A stretch of 58,148 bases of DNA from Staphylococcus arlettae (lineage in GTDB: Bacteria; Bacillota; Bacilli; Staphylococcales; Staphylococcaceae). Numbering within the stretch: the stretch's first letter is position 1; each line of letters starts with the position of its first letter. Both the position numbers and the translations under genes were made by a program. Positions 27,250 through 36,256 of the stretch are shown here, in pieces. The stretch covers positions 257,016 through 315,163 of the forward strand of contig NZ_PPQB01000010.1 in assembly GCF_002902345.1 (NCBI RefSeq), read 5' to 3'. The notes beneath the pieces are model-generated. The model ran no database searches, was not told the DNA's origin, and saw nothing but the letters and a program-made list of their open reading frames with translations.

Positions 27250-27630
27250 TCAGATGAAATTTTTTTTATATTGCACAGAATAATCTTCTTTTAAGCGTTG
27301 TAAATTTGTCAGTGACTTTTGTGCATGAACCGTATCTTCTTTGAGTAACTTAGTTTCTAAAGTGCTAAGTGCTTGTTGTAAAGATTCTGTATATGGTAGT
27401 TCTGCAACATCGAATGGTCTTAGTTGTGACTTTGTTGTATAGCGTTTTTCATATTGACTCAAAGCTTTACGCTCATGGAAAAATACATCTTCTACGTCAG
27501 TGGGGTTATGTAAATCACCTTGTTTTGGATGTTTGATGACTTGTTCGACTTTGACTAAAATCCGTTGCGTCTCTTCTTCTACGATAGAAACACCATAGAC
27601 ACCAGTTTTATGAGCAAATCTATATAACAT
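27250..27630 (-). CDS. KapB-like protein
   Basis: A 126-residue KapB family protein. In Bacillus subtilis KapB was described as a kinase-associated lipoprotein affecting the sporulation phosphorelay; staphylococci do not sporulate, so its job here must differ. Seen: an N-terminal SH3-like start (MLYRFAHKTGVYGVSIVEEE), KVEQVIKHPKQGDLHNP, FFHERKALS, and a helical C-terminus. There is no lipobox or signal peptide in this protein, so it should be cytosolic. It is divergent from the cyclophilin gene with only 66 bases between start codons. Confidence 0.8.
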   Translation of the reverse strand: MLYRFAHKTGVYGVSIVEEETQRILVKVEQVIKHPKQGDLHNPTDVEDVFFHERKALSQYEKRYTTKSQLRPFDVAELPYTESLQQALSTLETKLLKEDTVHAQKSLTNLQRLKEDYSVQYKKNFI

Positions 27631-27696
27631 GATTAATACATCCTTTCTTTTATGTTAAAATACTATTATCATCTTAACATGAAATGGAGAATGAAA

Positions 27697-28293
27697 ATGA
27701 CGAACTATCCTCAATTAGATACAGAAGTAAAAGATAATGAAATAAAACTTGTAATGCATACAAATAAAGGAGATATGACATTTAAGTTATTACCAGATGT
27801 TGCACCTAAAACAGTAGAAAATTTTGTAACACATGCTAAAAATGGTTATTACAATGGTATTTCTTTCCACCGTGTAATTAATGATTTTATGGTACAAGGT
27901 GGCGACCCAACTGCAACAGGTATGGGTGGCGAAAGTATTTACGGCGCACCATTTGCAGACGAATTTTCATTAGAAGCATTTAATATTTATGGTGCATTAT
28001 CAATGGCCAATTCAGGACCTAATACAAACGGCTCACAATTTTTCATTGTACAAATGAAAGAAGTACCGGAATCAATGATTAACCAACTTGCAGATGGTGG
28101 ATGGCCACAACCAATAGTTGAAGCTTACCGTACACAAGGTGGTACACCATGGTTAGACCAAAAACATACAGTATTCGGCCAACTTATTGAAGGTCAAAGC
28201 GTGCTAGAAGATATTGCAAGTACGAAAGTAGGTCCACAAGATAAGCCTTTACATGACATCACTATTGATTCAATTGATGTAGAGGATAAATAA
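27697..28293 (+). CDS. Peptidyl-prolyl cis-trans isomerase (cyclophilin)
   Basis: A 198-residue cyclophilin, PpiB type, catalysing proline isomerisation in protein folding. The active-site block is [19 protein letters not shown], with the catalytic Arg, followed by [18 protein letters not shown]. It lacks a signal peptide and is cytosolic. An insertion around [25 protein letters not shown] is longer than in short cyclophilins but I recall it in staphylococcal homologues. ATG 27697 is chosen from several in-frame ATGs; GGAG is 8 bases upstream and the family starts at MxNYPQL. Confidence 0.93.
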   Translation: MTNYPQLDTEVKDNEIKLVMHTNKGDMTFKLLPDVAPKTVENFVTHAKNGYYNGISFHRVINDFMVQGGDPTATGMGGESIYGAPFADEFSLEAFNIYGALSMANSGPNTNGSQFFIVQMKEVPESMINQLADGGWPQPIVEAYRTQGGTPWLDQKHTVFGQLIEGQSVLEDIASTKVGPQDKPLHDITIDSIDVEDK

Positions 28294-28397
28294 AAGTAAG
28301 ATCGAAATAAATGGATGAGCTTGTTACATTCTATTATGTGAGATGCGGAAGTTTATTACATGATAGTATTGTGCATTAATAGAAAATACAATGTGAA

Positions 28398-28437
28398 AGA
28401 ACCATGTTCAGAACAAAATCTGAACATGGCTCTTTTT
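28398..28437 (+). terminator. Cyclophilin gene terminator
   Basis: AGAACCATGTTCAGA pairs with TCTGAACATGGCTCT around ACAAAA, followed by TTTTTATT. Confidence 0.9.
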
Positions 28438-28572
28438 ATTATAAGGGTTTAATTGTTTTGATGACTATTATATCAACAATTTATAGTAATTTTTCTATCG
28501 TAATATTAGTCTAGTTTAGTAATTTATGCTATTATATTATTGTTAAGTAAAACGAAATAAGGGGTTCTCACG

Positions 28573-28953
28573 TTGAATAATCACTACAAAGTAGGTCAAC
28601 ATCTTAAAGTACGTGTGACTGGTATTCAGCCTTATGGCGCATTTGTTGAAACCCCAGATAATACTGAAGGTCTGATTCATATTTCTGAAATTATGGATGA
28701 TTACGTCCATAATTTAAAAAAGTTTTTATCCGAAGGACAAGTTGTCCGGGCAAAAGTTATTTCCATCGATAAAGAAGGTAAGCTTAATTTGTCATTAAAA
28801 GATAATGATTATTTTAAAAATTATGAACGTAAGAAAGAAAAGCAATCAGTATTGGATGAAATTAAAGAAACCGAAAAATACGGGTTTCAAACAATTAAAG
28901 AACGTATGCCAGGTTGGATTAAACAGTCCAAAGACACTATGAAGCAAGAGTAA
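28573..28953 (+). CDS. S1-domain RNA-binding protein (YugI / GSP13-like)
   Basis: A 126-residue protein with one S1 RNA-binding domain (residues 4-75: VGQHLKVRVTGIQPYGAFVE, GLIHISEI, GKLNLSLKD) and a basic/acidic helical tail. This is the general stress protein 13 / YugI / CvfD group, cold or stress-related translation regulators in Firmicutes. The start is TTG 28573, backed by AAGGGG about 8 bases upstream, with no alternative ATG before the S1 domain. Stand-alone gene with its own terminator. Confidence 0.87.
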   Translation: MNNHYKVGQHLKVRVTGIQPYGAFVETPDNTEGLIHISEIMDDYVHNLKKFLSEGQVVRAKVISIDKEGKLNLSLKDNDYFKNYERKKEKQSVLDEIKETEKYGFQTIKERMPGWIKQSKDTMKQE

Positions 28954-28965
28954 TACTCTTGTACT

Positions 28966-28997
28966 ACTAACATTTCTGCATGAAATGTTAGTTTTTT
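28966..28997 (+). terminator. Terminator after the S1-domain gene
   Basis: ACTAACATTTC pairs with GAAATGTTAGT around TGCAT, followed by TTTTTG. Confidence 0.88.
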
Positions 28998-29143
28998 GAT
29001 TTTATTTTATATATAAACATGTATGCGCAAGCATATTATTATGTGAAGTGAATTTTTTACGGTAAAATGAACAAGCATTAAAATAGTGCAAGCATAATAA
29101 CAATGTTATAGTGTTGAAATCATTAATTAGGAGGAAGTAAGTA

Positions 29144-30277
29144 ATGAATGAAAAATTTGCAACTTTATTTGAAACAGTAGAGTTACCTAATAAAGTACAA
29201 TTAAAAAATAAATTTGTGTTAGCTCCATTAACACACGTAACATCGCATGATGATGGGACGGTATCCGAAGACGAAATAAACTATATGGAACAACGTTCAC
29301 AAGATGTTGGTTTGTCAATATCTGCAGCGAGTAATGTTACAGATTTAGGTAAAGCATTTCCAGGTCAACCGTCAGTAGCACACGATACTGATATAGAAGG
29401 TTTAAAAAAATTAGCTAACGTGATGAAAAAGAATGGCGCTAAAGCCGTAGTACAAATTCATCATGGTGGAGCGCAATCATTACCAAACTGGACACCAAAT
29501 GGAGACGTGGCTGCACCAAGTCCAATTAGTATGAAAAGTTTTGGTGAGACAGAAGAACACCATGCACGTGAAATTACACATGACGAAATTTTAGAAACGA
29601 TAAAAGCATTCGGCGAAGCTACACGTAGAGTAATAGAAGCAGGCTTCGATGGTGTTGAAATTCACGGTGCGAACCATTATTTAATTCATCAATTTGTCTC
29701 TCCATATTATAACCGTCGTACAGATGAATGGGGCACGGATAAATTCAAATTTGCTCGCGAAGTCGTTGATGAAGTGGTTAATGTTAAAAAACAATATGCC
29801 GATGACTCATTTATTATTGGTTATAGATTTTCTCCAGAAGAAGCAGAATCTCCAGGAATTAGTATGGAAATCACTGAATCATTAGTTAAAACTTTAGTTG
29901 AAAAACCATTAGACTATTTACATGTATCTTTAATGGATGTGCACTCTAAAACTAGAGAAGGCAAATATGCGGAAGAAACACGTATAGAATTATTACATCG
30001 ATGGATTGATGGCCGTATGCCATTAATTGGTATAGGTTCTATATTTACTGCTGAACAAGCATTAGAAGCAATTAACACTAAACAAATCGAACTATTGGCA
30101 TTAGGTAGAGGAATATTATTGGATTATCAATTTGTTAGTAAAATTGAAGAAGGTAAAGAAGATGAAATCATTTCATACTTTGATCCAAATAGAGAAGATA
30201 AACACCATTTACCACCAAAATTATGGGAACAATTCAACCAAGGCTTTTACCCATTACCAAGAAAAGATGGTAAATAA
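29144..30277 (+). CDS. NADH-dependent flavin oxidoreductase (Old Yellow Enzyme family)
   Basis: A 377-residue FMN TIM-barrel reductase of the OYE/2,4-dienoyl-CoA reductase-like group, reducing activated C=C bonds with NAD(P)H. FMN-binding features include KNKFVLAPLTHVTS at the N-terminus, QIHHGGAQS, GFDGVEIHGANHYLIHQFVSPYYNRRTDEWG and LALGRGILLD at the phosphate site. The His-Gly-Ala-Asn pair typical of substrate binding is HGANHYLI. No Fe-S domain follows, so it is a single-domain enzyme. TAGGAGGAAG precedes the ATG. Physiological substrate unknown. Confidence 0.9.
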   Translation: MNEKFATLFETVELPNKVQLKNKFVLAPLTHVTSHDDGTVSEDEINYMEQRSQDVGLSISAASNVTDLGKAFPGQPSVAHDTDIEGLKKLANVMKKNGAKAVVQIHHGGAQSLPNWTPNGDVAAPSPISMKSFGETEEHHAREITHDEILETIKAFGEATRRVIEAGFDGVEIHGANHYLIHQFVSPYYNRRTDEWGTDKFKFAREVVDEVVNVKKQYADDSFIIGYRFSPEEAESPGISMEITESLVKTLVEKPLDYLHVSLMDVHSKTREGKYAEETRIELLHRWIDGRMPLIGIGSIFTAEQALEAINTKQIELLALGRGILLDYQFVSKIEEGKEDEIISYFDPNREDKHHLPPKLWEQFNQGFYPLPRKDGK

Positions 30278-30301
30278 ATAGCATTACTACAATAACTATA
30301 T

Positions 30302-30395
30302 AGAACATTAATGATGTATGATTATATTATCGGAAGCGACTTTCAATATGAAGGTCATTCGATAAAATTCATGCATTGTTAATGTTCTTTTTTAT
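30302..30395 (+). terminator. Long composite terminator after the OYE gene
   Basis: AGAACATTAATG pairs with CATTGTTAATGTTCT, then TTTTTTATTT. Within the 60-base interior, TTATCG/CGATAA and GACTTT/GAAGGTC-type arms form further hairpins, so the region can fold as one long branched stem. Confidence 0.65.
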
Positions 30396-30563
30396 TTGTC
30401 GACAATATCCCATTTTAAAATAGTAAATAATCATATATAAAACATAAAAATATATCTTGAAAAGCAAAGATAGATAAAACTTAGTTAGATTGTTTTGCCT
30501 TTTAAAGACGATTAACTAGCGTCATAACCGGATCAATACATATTTTGTAGTGCACTGTTTTAT

Positions 30564-30594
30564 CCTAAAAAGAGTATTTCAGGGATTTTTTAGG
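30564..30594. promoter_or_regulatory. Inverted repeat upstream of rocD
   Basis: CCTAAAAA (30564-30571) and TTTTTAGG (30587-30594), perfect 8-base arms 15 bases apart. The right half continues as TTTTTTAGGAAAATA, which matches about 10 of 15 positions of the CodY consensus. A weak promoter (TTTCAG, 17 bases, TATGCT) follows at about 30602-30630. Regulator unproven. Confidence 0.3.
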
Positions 30595-30685
30595 AAAATA
30601 GTTTCAGTAACACGGTAAATACGTTATGCTAATGTTATGAATTATAGAGGCAATATTGCCATAAATTTTTTAAAGGGGAGATATC

Positions 30686-31876
30686 ATGACAAAATCAGAA
30701 GAAATCATTGAGCTTACAAATCATTACGGAGCGCACAATTATGTTCCTCTACCAATTGTAATCTCTGAGGCTGAAGGGGTATGGGTAACAGACCCAGAAG
30801 GTAACAAATATATGGATATGTTAGCTGCATATTCAGCAGTTAACCAAGGTCACCGTCATCCTAAAGTCATCCAAGCATTAAAAGATCAAGCAGATAAAGT
30901 TACGCTTGTATCACGTGCTTTTCATAGTGATAACTTAGGAGCATGGTATGAAAAAATTTGTAAATTAGCAGGTAAAGATAAAGCATTACCAATGAATACA
31001 GGAGCTGAAGCAGTAGAAACGGCATTAAAAGCTGCAAGACGTTGGGCATATGATGTGAAAAAAATAGAGCCTGATCAAGCAGAAATCATTGCTTTTAATG
31101 GTAATTTCCATGGCCGTACAATGGCACCTGTATCTTTATCATCAGAAGCAGAATATCAACGTGGATATGGCCCATTATTAGATGGTTTCCGTAAAGTTGA
31201 TTTTGGAGATATCGAAGCTGTAAAAGCAGCAATCAATGATAATACTGCAGCAATCTTAATTGAACCTATCCAAGGTGAAGCGGGAATAAATGTACCGCCA
31301 GAAGGATACTTAAAAGAAATTAGAGAGTTATGTGACGAACATAATGTATTATTTATAGCTGATGAAATTCAAGCAGGTTTAGGACGCTCAGGTAAAATGT
31401 TTGCAACAGACTGGGATAATGTTAAGCCAGACGTTTATATTTTAGGAAAAGCTTTAGGCGGAGGCGTTTTCCCAATTTCAGTTGTGCTAGCAGATGAAGA
31501 AGTTTTAGGCGTATTTACACCAGGTTCACACGGTTCAACATTTGGTGGTAACCCATTAGCTTGTGCAGCTTCATTAGCAGCATTAGATGTAATTGTCGAT
31601 GAAGATTTACCAGGTCGCTCATTAGAGCTAGGGGAATACTTTAAAGCGGAATTACAAAAGATTGAACACCCAGCGATTAAAGAAGTTAGAGGTCGTGGTT
31701 TATTTATTGGCATTGAATTACATGAAAATGCCAGACCTTATTGTGAAGCATTAAAAGAGCAAGGCATTTTATGTAAAGAAACACATGATACTGTAATTAG
31801 ATTTGCACCACCATTAGTCATCACAAAAGAAGAATTAGACCTAGCATTAGACAAAGTGAAAAACGTTTTTGAATAA
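30686..31876 (+). CDS. rocD: Ornithine aminotransferase
   Basis: A 396-residue class III PLP aminotransferase converting ornithine and 2-oxoglutarate to glutamate semialdehyde and glutamate. PLP lysine is Lys255 in [24 protein letters not shown] carries the conserved Asp for the PLP ring, and [19 protein letters not shown] is the phosphate-binding/dimer segment. The protein is nearly the same along its length as the S. aureus enzyme I recall. AAAGGGGAG lies 7 bases before the ATG. Paired with gudB downstream (111 bases), it forms a catabolic route from arginine/ornithine/proline to 2-oxoglutarate. Confidence 0.96.
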   Translation: MTKSEEIIELTNHYGAHNYVPLPIVISEAEGVWVTDPEGNKYMDMLAAYSAVNQGHRHPKVIQALKDQADKVTLVSRAFHSDNLGAWYEKICKLAGKDKALPMNTGAEAVETALKAARRWAYDVKKIEPDQAEIIAFNGNFHGRTMAPVSLSSEAEYQRGYGPLLDGFRKVDFGDIEAVKAAINDNTAAILIEPIQGEAGINVPPEGYLKEIRELCDEHNVLFIADEIQAGLGRSGKMFATDWDNVKPDVYILGKALGGGVFPISVVLADEEVLGVFTPGSHGSTFGGNPLACAASLAALDVIVDEDLPGRSLELGEYFKAELQKIEHPAIKEVRGRGLFIGIELHENARPYCEALKEQGILCKETHDTVIRFAPPLVITKEELDLALDKVKNVFE

Positions 31877-31927
31877 TAAAAAAATTTGATATATAACTTT
31901 TTTTAATCCCTTTAAAAAGGCAAAAGT

Positions 31928-31958
31928 TATGTTACAATTAGCAATGAAAGCGAAATCA
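31928..31958 (+). promoter_or_regulatory. gudB promoter with candidate CcpA cre site
   Basis: An extended -10 (TGTTACAAT; TACAAT at 31933-31938) is followed at 31945-31958 by TGAAAGCGAAATCA, which matches the cre consensus TGWAANCGNTNWCA with a single mismatch. The position just after the expected start site suits repression by CcpA when glucose is present, agreeing with known glucose control of glutamate dehydrogenase in staphylococci. Confidence 0.6.
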
Positions 31959-31987
31959 TTAGTTACGAAAAAGAGGCGAAATGAATC

Positions 31988-33232
31988 ATGACTGAGAATA
32001 ATAATTTGGTGACTTCTACGCAAGGTATTATTAAAGAGGCTTTAAACAAATTGGGATTTGATGATGGTATGTATGATTTAGTCAAAGAACCACTTAGATT
32101 CCTACAAGTACGAATTCCAGTACGAATGGATGATGGGACTGTTAAAACATTTACTGGTTATCGTGCACAACATAATGACGCAGTTGGTCCAACAAAAGGT
32201 GGCGTAAGATTCCACCCTGATGTGGATGAAGAAGAAGTTAAAGCGTTATCTATGTGGATGACACTAAAATGTGGCATTGTTGATTTACCTTATGGTGGAG
32301 GTAAAGGTGGAATCATATGTGACCCACGTCAAATGAGTATCCATGAAGTAGAGAGATTATCACGTGGTTATGTACGCGCAATTTCACAATTCGTTGGTCC
32401 AACAAAAGATATACCAGCGCCAGATGTGTTTACAAACTCACAAATTATGGCTTGGATGATGGACGAGTATAGCTCACTTGATAAATTTAATTCACCAGGT
32501 TTTATTACAGGTAAACCAATTGTACTTGGTGGTTCACAAGGACGCGATCGTTCTACAGCTTTAGGTGTTGTTATTGCAATTGAACAAGCAGCCAAAAGAA
32601 GAGGCATGGATGTTAAAGGTGCACGAGTTGTTATACAAGGATTTGGTAATGCTGGTAGTTTCTTAGCTAAATTCTTATATGACTTAGGTGCTAAAATTGT
32701 AGGTATTTCCGATGCTTATGGTGCATTACATGATCCAGAAGGTTTAGATATTGATTATTTATTAGATAGAAGAGACAGTTTTGGTACTGTGACAAATTTA
32801 TTCGAAGATACAATTTCTAATAAAGAGTTATTTGAAATTGATTGTGATATCTTAGTTCCTGCAGCAATTGCTAATCAAATTACAGGCGATAATGCAAATG
32901 ATATTAAAGCTGATGTAGTTGTTGAAGCAGCTAACGGACCTACAACGCCAGAAGGTACTAAGATTTTAACTGAACGCGGTATTTTACTTGTACCTGACGT
33001 ACTAGCGAGTGCGGGTGGCGTAACAGTTTCATACTTTGAATGGGTACAAAATAACCAAGGTTATTATTGGCCAGAAGACGAAGTTAATGAAAAATTACGT
33101 GAAAAATTAATTACAGCATTTGATACGATTTATGAGTTATCACAAAATCGTAAAATTGATATGCGCTTAGCAGCGTACATTGTCGGACTTAAGCGTACAG
33201 CAGAAGCGGCACGTTATCGTGGATGGGCTTAA
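31988..33232 (+). CDS. gudB: NAD-specific glutamate dehydrogenase
   Basis: A 414-residue hexameric-type glutamate dehydrogenase, catabolic, producing 2-oxoglutarate, ammonia and NADH. Seen: GPTKGGVRFHPDV substrate region, the catalytic lysine segment PYGGGKGGI, the Asp in IPAPDVFT, Rossmann GFGNAGSF, and SDAYGA with an acidic residue after strand two, favouring NAD over NADP. AAAGAGGCGA is upstream of the ATG. A cre-like site lies in its leader, and a strong terminator follows. Confidence 0.96.
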   Translation: MTENNNLVTSTQGIIKEALNKLGFDDGMYDLVKEPLRFLQVRIPVRMDDGTVKTFTGYRAQHNDAVGPTKGGVRFHPDVDEEEVKALSMWMTLKCGIVDLPYGGGKGGIICDPRQMSIHEVERLSRGYVRAISQFVGPTKDIPAPDVFTNSQIMAWMMDEYSSLDKFNSPGFITGKPIVLGGSQGRDRSTALGVVIAIEQAAKRRGMDVKGARVVIQGFGNAGSFLAKFLYDLGAKIVGISDAYGALHDPEGLDIDYLLDRRDSFGTVTNLFEDTISNKELFEIDCDILVPAAIANQITGDNANDIKADVVVEAANGPTTPEGTKILTERGILLVPDVLASAGGVTVSYFEWVQNNQGYYWPEDEVNEKLREKLITAFDTIYELSQNRKIDMRLAAYIVGLKRTAEAARYRGWA

Positions 33233-33253
33233 GCCTTATACTTATAAATAATT

Positions 33254-33290
33254 AAGAGGGTAGAACAAAATATGTTCTACCCTCTTTTTG
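33254..33290 (+). terminator. gudB terminator
   Basis: AAGAGGGTAGAACA pairs with TGTTCTACCCTCTT around a short A/T loop and runs into TTTTT. Confidence 0.92.
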
Positions 33291-33400
33291 CTATCGTAAG
33301 TTGATAGTATACTATTTCGCTTGTTCAAAAAATGATGACTTCGCCATTTATGAAGGCACAAGTATTGTTATAAATTTATATTATTATAGTGCAAGTATCG

Positions 33401-34366
33401 TTATTTATCATTAGCAATAACTTGTTCGTAGACATCAGGATAATTTGTGAATACGCCATTAACACCGTATTTATTTAATCTTTCCATATCTGCTTTAGTA
33501 TTGACTGTAAATGGATGGACGAGTAGTCCTGCTTTTTTTAAGTTTTTCACATTGTCTTTAGTTAAATCTGTATATTCAGGTCCTACACCTATGGCGTAAC
33601 TTCTAATTGCATTTAAATCTGCTTGAGTTAAGTTAGGTAATTCACCTTTATCAAGTAAGCGGATTAAAGGGATATTAGCATTTTGCGCTTGGACTTTTTG
33701 TAAACTTGCTTGTGAAAATGATTGAATTAATACATGGCCGTTTGATAAAGAATTTTGTGTCAGTAAATGATGCTTATCTAATGAAGCTAATAATTTTTCT
33801 TCCATACCCGGATAGACATCTGGTGATTTAGTTTCAATATAATAATTAGCATTACTGCCATATCGTTCTAACACTTCGTCTAGTGTTGGAACTTTTTGGC
33901 CGTCATATGAAGGGTCGGCATATTGTGGATTATTGGCATTAAATTTACTTCCAGCATCAAGTTCTTTAATTTCTTTTAAAGTATGTTCATCGACCCTACC
34001 AGTTCCGTTAGTAGTACGATCCAATGTTTCATCATGCATAACTACTAAATGACCGTCTTTTGTCATTTGTAAATCTAATTCTATATATGATGCACCCATT
34101 TCATTATGACTTTTGTCATAAGCTGCAAAAGTATGTTCAGGGGCATAGCCACTCGCACCACGATGTGCAATTGTTGTGTATTTTTCACCTGTTGGATTAT
34201 GTATAGCACGATATGCTTTGTTTTGAGTTGCTTGTGATGATTGGTTAACTTGTTGTGTAGCTTGCTGATTCGCATTGTTACTATTTGCTTGGATATCTGG
34301 GGTTGTAAAACTTGATAGAGCTAAAATTGAAAAACCACTGACAAATAATCGTTTTGTATATTTCAT
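33401..34366 (-). CDS. glpQ: Secreted glycerophosphodiester phosphodiesterase
   Basis: A 321-residue exported enzyme that hydrolyses glycerophosphodiesters (for example glycerophosphocholine or teichoic acid ends) to glycerol-3-phosphate. Residues 1 to about 27 are a Sec signal peptide (MKYTKRLFVSGF... ending DIQA), followed by a Gln/Asn-rich linker (NANQQATQQVNQSSQATQ) and then the GDPD barrel with HRGASGYAPEHT, ELDLQMTKDGHLVVMHD and the C-terminal TNYPD. ATG 34366 is chosen since it begins the signal peptide; GAGGAG lies upstream. Convergent with gudB. The linker suggests a flexible stalk after export. Confidence 0.93.
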   Translation of the reverse strand: MKYTKRLFVSGFSILALSSFTTPDIQANSNNANQQATQQVNQSSQATQNKAYRAIHNPTGEKYTTIAHRGASGYAPEHTFAAYDKSHNEMGASYIELDLQMTKDGHLVVMHDETLDRTTNGTGRVDEHTLKEIKELDAGSKFNANNPQYADPSYDGQKVPTLDEVLERYGSNANYYIETKSPDVYPGMEEKLLASLDKHHLLTQNSLSNGHVLIQSFSQASLQKVQAQNANIPLIRLLDKGELPNLTQADLNAIRSYAIGVGPEYTDLTKDNVKNLKKAGLLVHPFTVNTKADMERLNKYGVNGVFTNYPDVYEQVIANDK

Positions 34367-34402
34367 ACCTTCACTCCTCATAATAAACTGTATATTAACC
34401 AT

Positions 34403-34708
34403 ACAAAAAACAGATTAAAAAATAAATATATTTTACACCTTTTTAATTTAAGTTAAATAAAAACAATTAATAAATTAAAGAAGGTTAAAAAAGTATAAAA
34501 ATGTTTACAATAAGTAAATAGATACGAAGTATTGTTAATAATGTAATGTCAGCTTAAAGAATGTTATTACAAAGATGATAATTATCGGTCATTACCGATA
34601 ACTGCATTATAAATAACTAGATAAGTTGTACATATGTCATTAACACCTAACTTAGCATTTTTAATTTGTGAGGACTTTTAAGGATAGGGGTGTTGAGAGG
34701 TGCGAGCG
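34403..34708. other. Gene-free stretch upstream of glpQ
   Basis: Very AT-rich DNA, with the promoter of glpQ expected on the reverse strand. No ORF is convincing. Two structures stand out: the palindrome at 34582 (separate entry) and AACACC (34641-34646) / GGTGTT (34689-34694), which can pair across about 42 bases downstream of the 23-codon ORF. Confidence 0.5.
34582..34601. promoter_or_regulatory. Short perfect palindrome upstream of glpQ
   Basis: TTATCGGT-CATT-ACCGATAA: perfect 8-base arms around a 4-base loop, with no T-run on either side, so not a terminator. It is about 216 bases upstream of the glpQ start and could be an operator or RNA hairpin. Confidence 0.4.
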
Positions 34709-34780
34709 TTATTTACTAGAGAAATAGCTAATACTTAAAATTGCTAAACTACATGCGATAAGACGTTGTGCTGTATTCAT
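34709..34780 (-). CDS. Putative 23-residue hydrophobic peptide
   Basis: A small ORF starting at ATG 34780, with AGGAG seven bases upstream, an ideal ribosome site. The product MNTAQRLIACSLAILSISYF-SSK has a short polar N-terminus with one Arg, a hydrophobic stretch (residues 7-20) and a Ser/Lys end. The size resembles phenol-soluble modulins or type I toxins, but no sequence family is recognised. It lies 50 bases beyond the argH terminator on the same strand, so it needs its own promoter or readthrough; only weak promoter-like sequence is seen. Could be chance. Confidence 0.4.
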   Translation of the reverse strand: MNTAQRLIACSLAILSISYFSSK

Positions 34781-34830
34781 AATAGCACTCCTACATTAGC
34801 TGTTAAGTTATAAATATTAAACTAAAATAA

Positions 34831-34876
34831 TAAAAGCATAAAAACCATTTCAATAAATGATTTTTATGCTTTTATA
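34831..34876 (-). terminator. argGH terminator
   Basis: TAAAAGCATAAAAACCATT pairs with AATGATTTTTATGCTTTTA; on the reverse strand the second arm leads into TTATTATTTT. Confidence 0.85.
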
Positions 34877-34879
34877 TAA

Positions 34880-36256
34880 TTATTTCAGTTGTGCTTTAAT
34901 TTGTTTAATTTGCTGTTTAACTGCTTCTTGACCTGTAGAACCGTAACTAATTCTGCGACTCACGCAGTTTGCAGGTGTTAAGAATGTAAAAATATCATCT
35001 TCTATTAATGGATGTGCCTCTTGATATTTTGACAAAGGGACATCAAGTAAATATTTATTATTTTGAATACACCATAATACTAATTTTCCTACGATTTCGT
35101 GTGCAGTTCTAAATGGTACATCTTTAGTTACTAAATAATCTGCGAGTTCAGTGGCGTTAGAAAAGTCATTATTCACAGTTTGTTGTAAATGTTCAACGTT
35201 AACAGTCATTGAATCGACCATTCCTTCAAAAATACGCAGTGAACCTTTTAATGTATGAAGGGCATCAAACAAACCTTCTTTATCTTCTTGCATATCTTTG
35301 TTATAAGCGAGTGGTAATCCTTTCAATGTCATCAACATACTCATTAAATGACCAGTTGTTCTACCAACTTTACCTCTTATAAGCTCTGCCATATCAGGGT
35401 TTTTCTTTTGAGGCATAATTGATGAACCAGTTGAAAAAGCATCGGATAACGTCACGAAGTTTGCTTCCGCAGAAGACCAAAAAATAATTTCTTCCGCAAA
35501 ACGAGACAAGTGAACCATCGTTAATGATATATTATGCAACGTTTCGACAATATAATCACGATCACTTACAGCATCCATACTATTTTCATATAGCGAACTA
35601 AACCCTAATAATGATTGAGTTTCATGTCTATCTATTGGATAGGTCGTACCACTTAAAGCAGCAGCACCTAAAGGAGATATGTCTATACGTTTTAAACTAT
35701 CTTCAAATCGAGATTTATCACGGCTTAACATCCAATAGTAAGTTAATATATGATGTGCAAATGATATAGGCTGCGCTCTTTGTAAATGAGTGTAACCAGG
35801 CATGATAGTATCAATATGATTTTCTGCCACTGTTAAAATACTTGTTTGAAAGGAAGTAATCAGTTTAATTAGCTGTTCTACTTCAGCTTTTGTATATAAA
35901 TGCATATCTGTTGCTACTTGATCATTACGACTACGTCCTGTATGAAGTTTACCTCCAGTGTCACCAATACGCTTAATTAATTCGTGTTCAATGTTTAAAT
36001 GTATATCTTCTAATGATACATCGAAAGTAATTTGGTTATTTAAATAATCTTGAAGAATGTCATTTAAGCCTTCAATAATTTGTTTGCTTTCATCAGCAGT
36101 AATAATTTCTTGGTTTGCCAACATTGTCGCATGTGCAATGCTACCTTGTATATCTTGCTTAATAAGTGTTTTGTCAAAATGAATGGAAGCATTGAATTCA
36201 TCGACCCAATCTTCTGGTTGTTCGCTGAATCTACCACCCCAAGCTTTCTCACTCAT
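34880..36256 (-). CDS. argH: Argininosuccinate lyase
   Basis: A 458-residue lyase of the fumarase/aspartase superfamily that splits argininosuccinate into arginine and fumarate. The family signature [15 protein letters not shown] carries the catalytic serine loop; [13 protein letters not shown] and [18 protein letters not shown] segment (here [13 protein letters not shown]) form the rest of the active site. ATG 36256 begins the expected [15 protein letters not shown] is upstream and the reading frame further up lies inside argG. Overlaps argG by eight bases. Confidence 0.96.
   Translation of the reverse strand: MSEKAWGGRFSEQPEDWVDEFNASIHFDKTLIKQDIQGSIAHATMLANQEIITADESKQIIEGLNDILQDYLNNQITFDVSLEDIHLNIEHELIKRIGDTGGKLHTGRSRNDQVATDMHLYTKAEVEQLIKLITSFQTSILTVAENHIDTIMPGYTHLQRAQPISFAHHILTYYWMLSRDKSRFEDSLKRIDISPLGAAALSGTTYPIDRHETQSLLGFSSLYENSMDAVSDRDYIVETLHNISLTMVHLSRFAEEIIFWSSAEANFVTLSDAFSTGSSIMPQKKNPDMAELIRGKVGRTTGHLMSMLMTLKGLPLAYNKDMQEDKEGLFDALHTLKGSLRIFEGMVDSMTVNVEHLQQTVNNDFSNATELADYLVTKDVPFRTAHEIVGKLVLWCIQNNKYLLDVPLSKYQEAHPLIEDDIFTFLTPANCVSRRISYGSTGQEAVKQQIKQIKAQLK

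Noticed and set aside
30638..30712. 24-codon ORF overlapping the rocD start, a possible leader peptide
   Set aside because: No ribosome site, and no run of regulatory codons.
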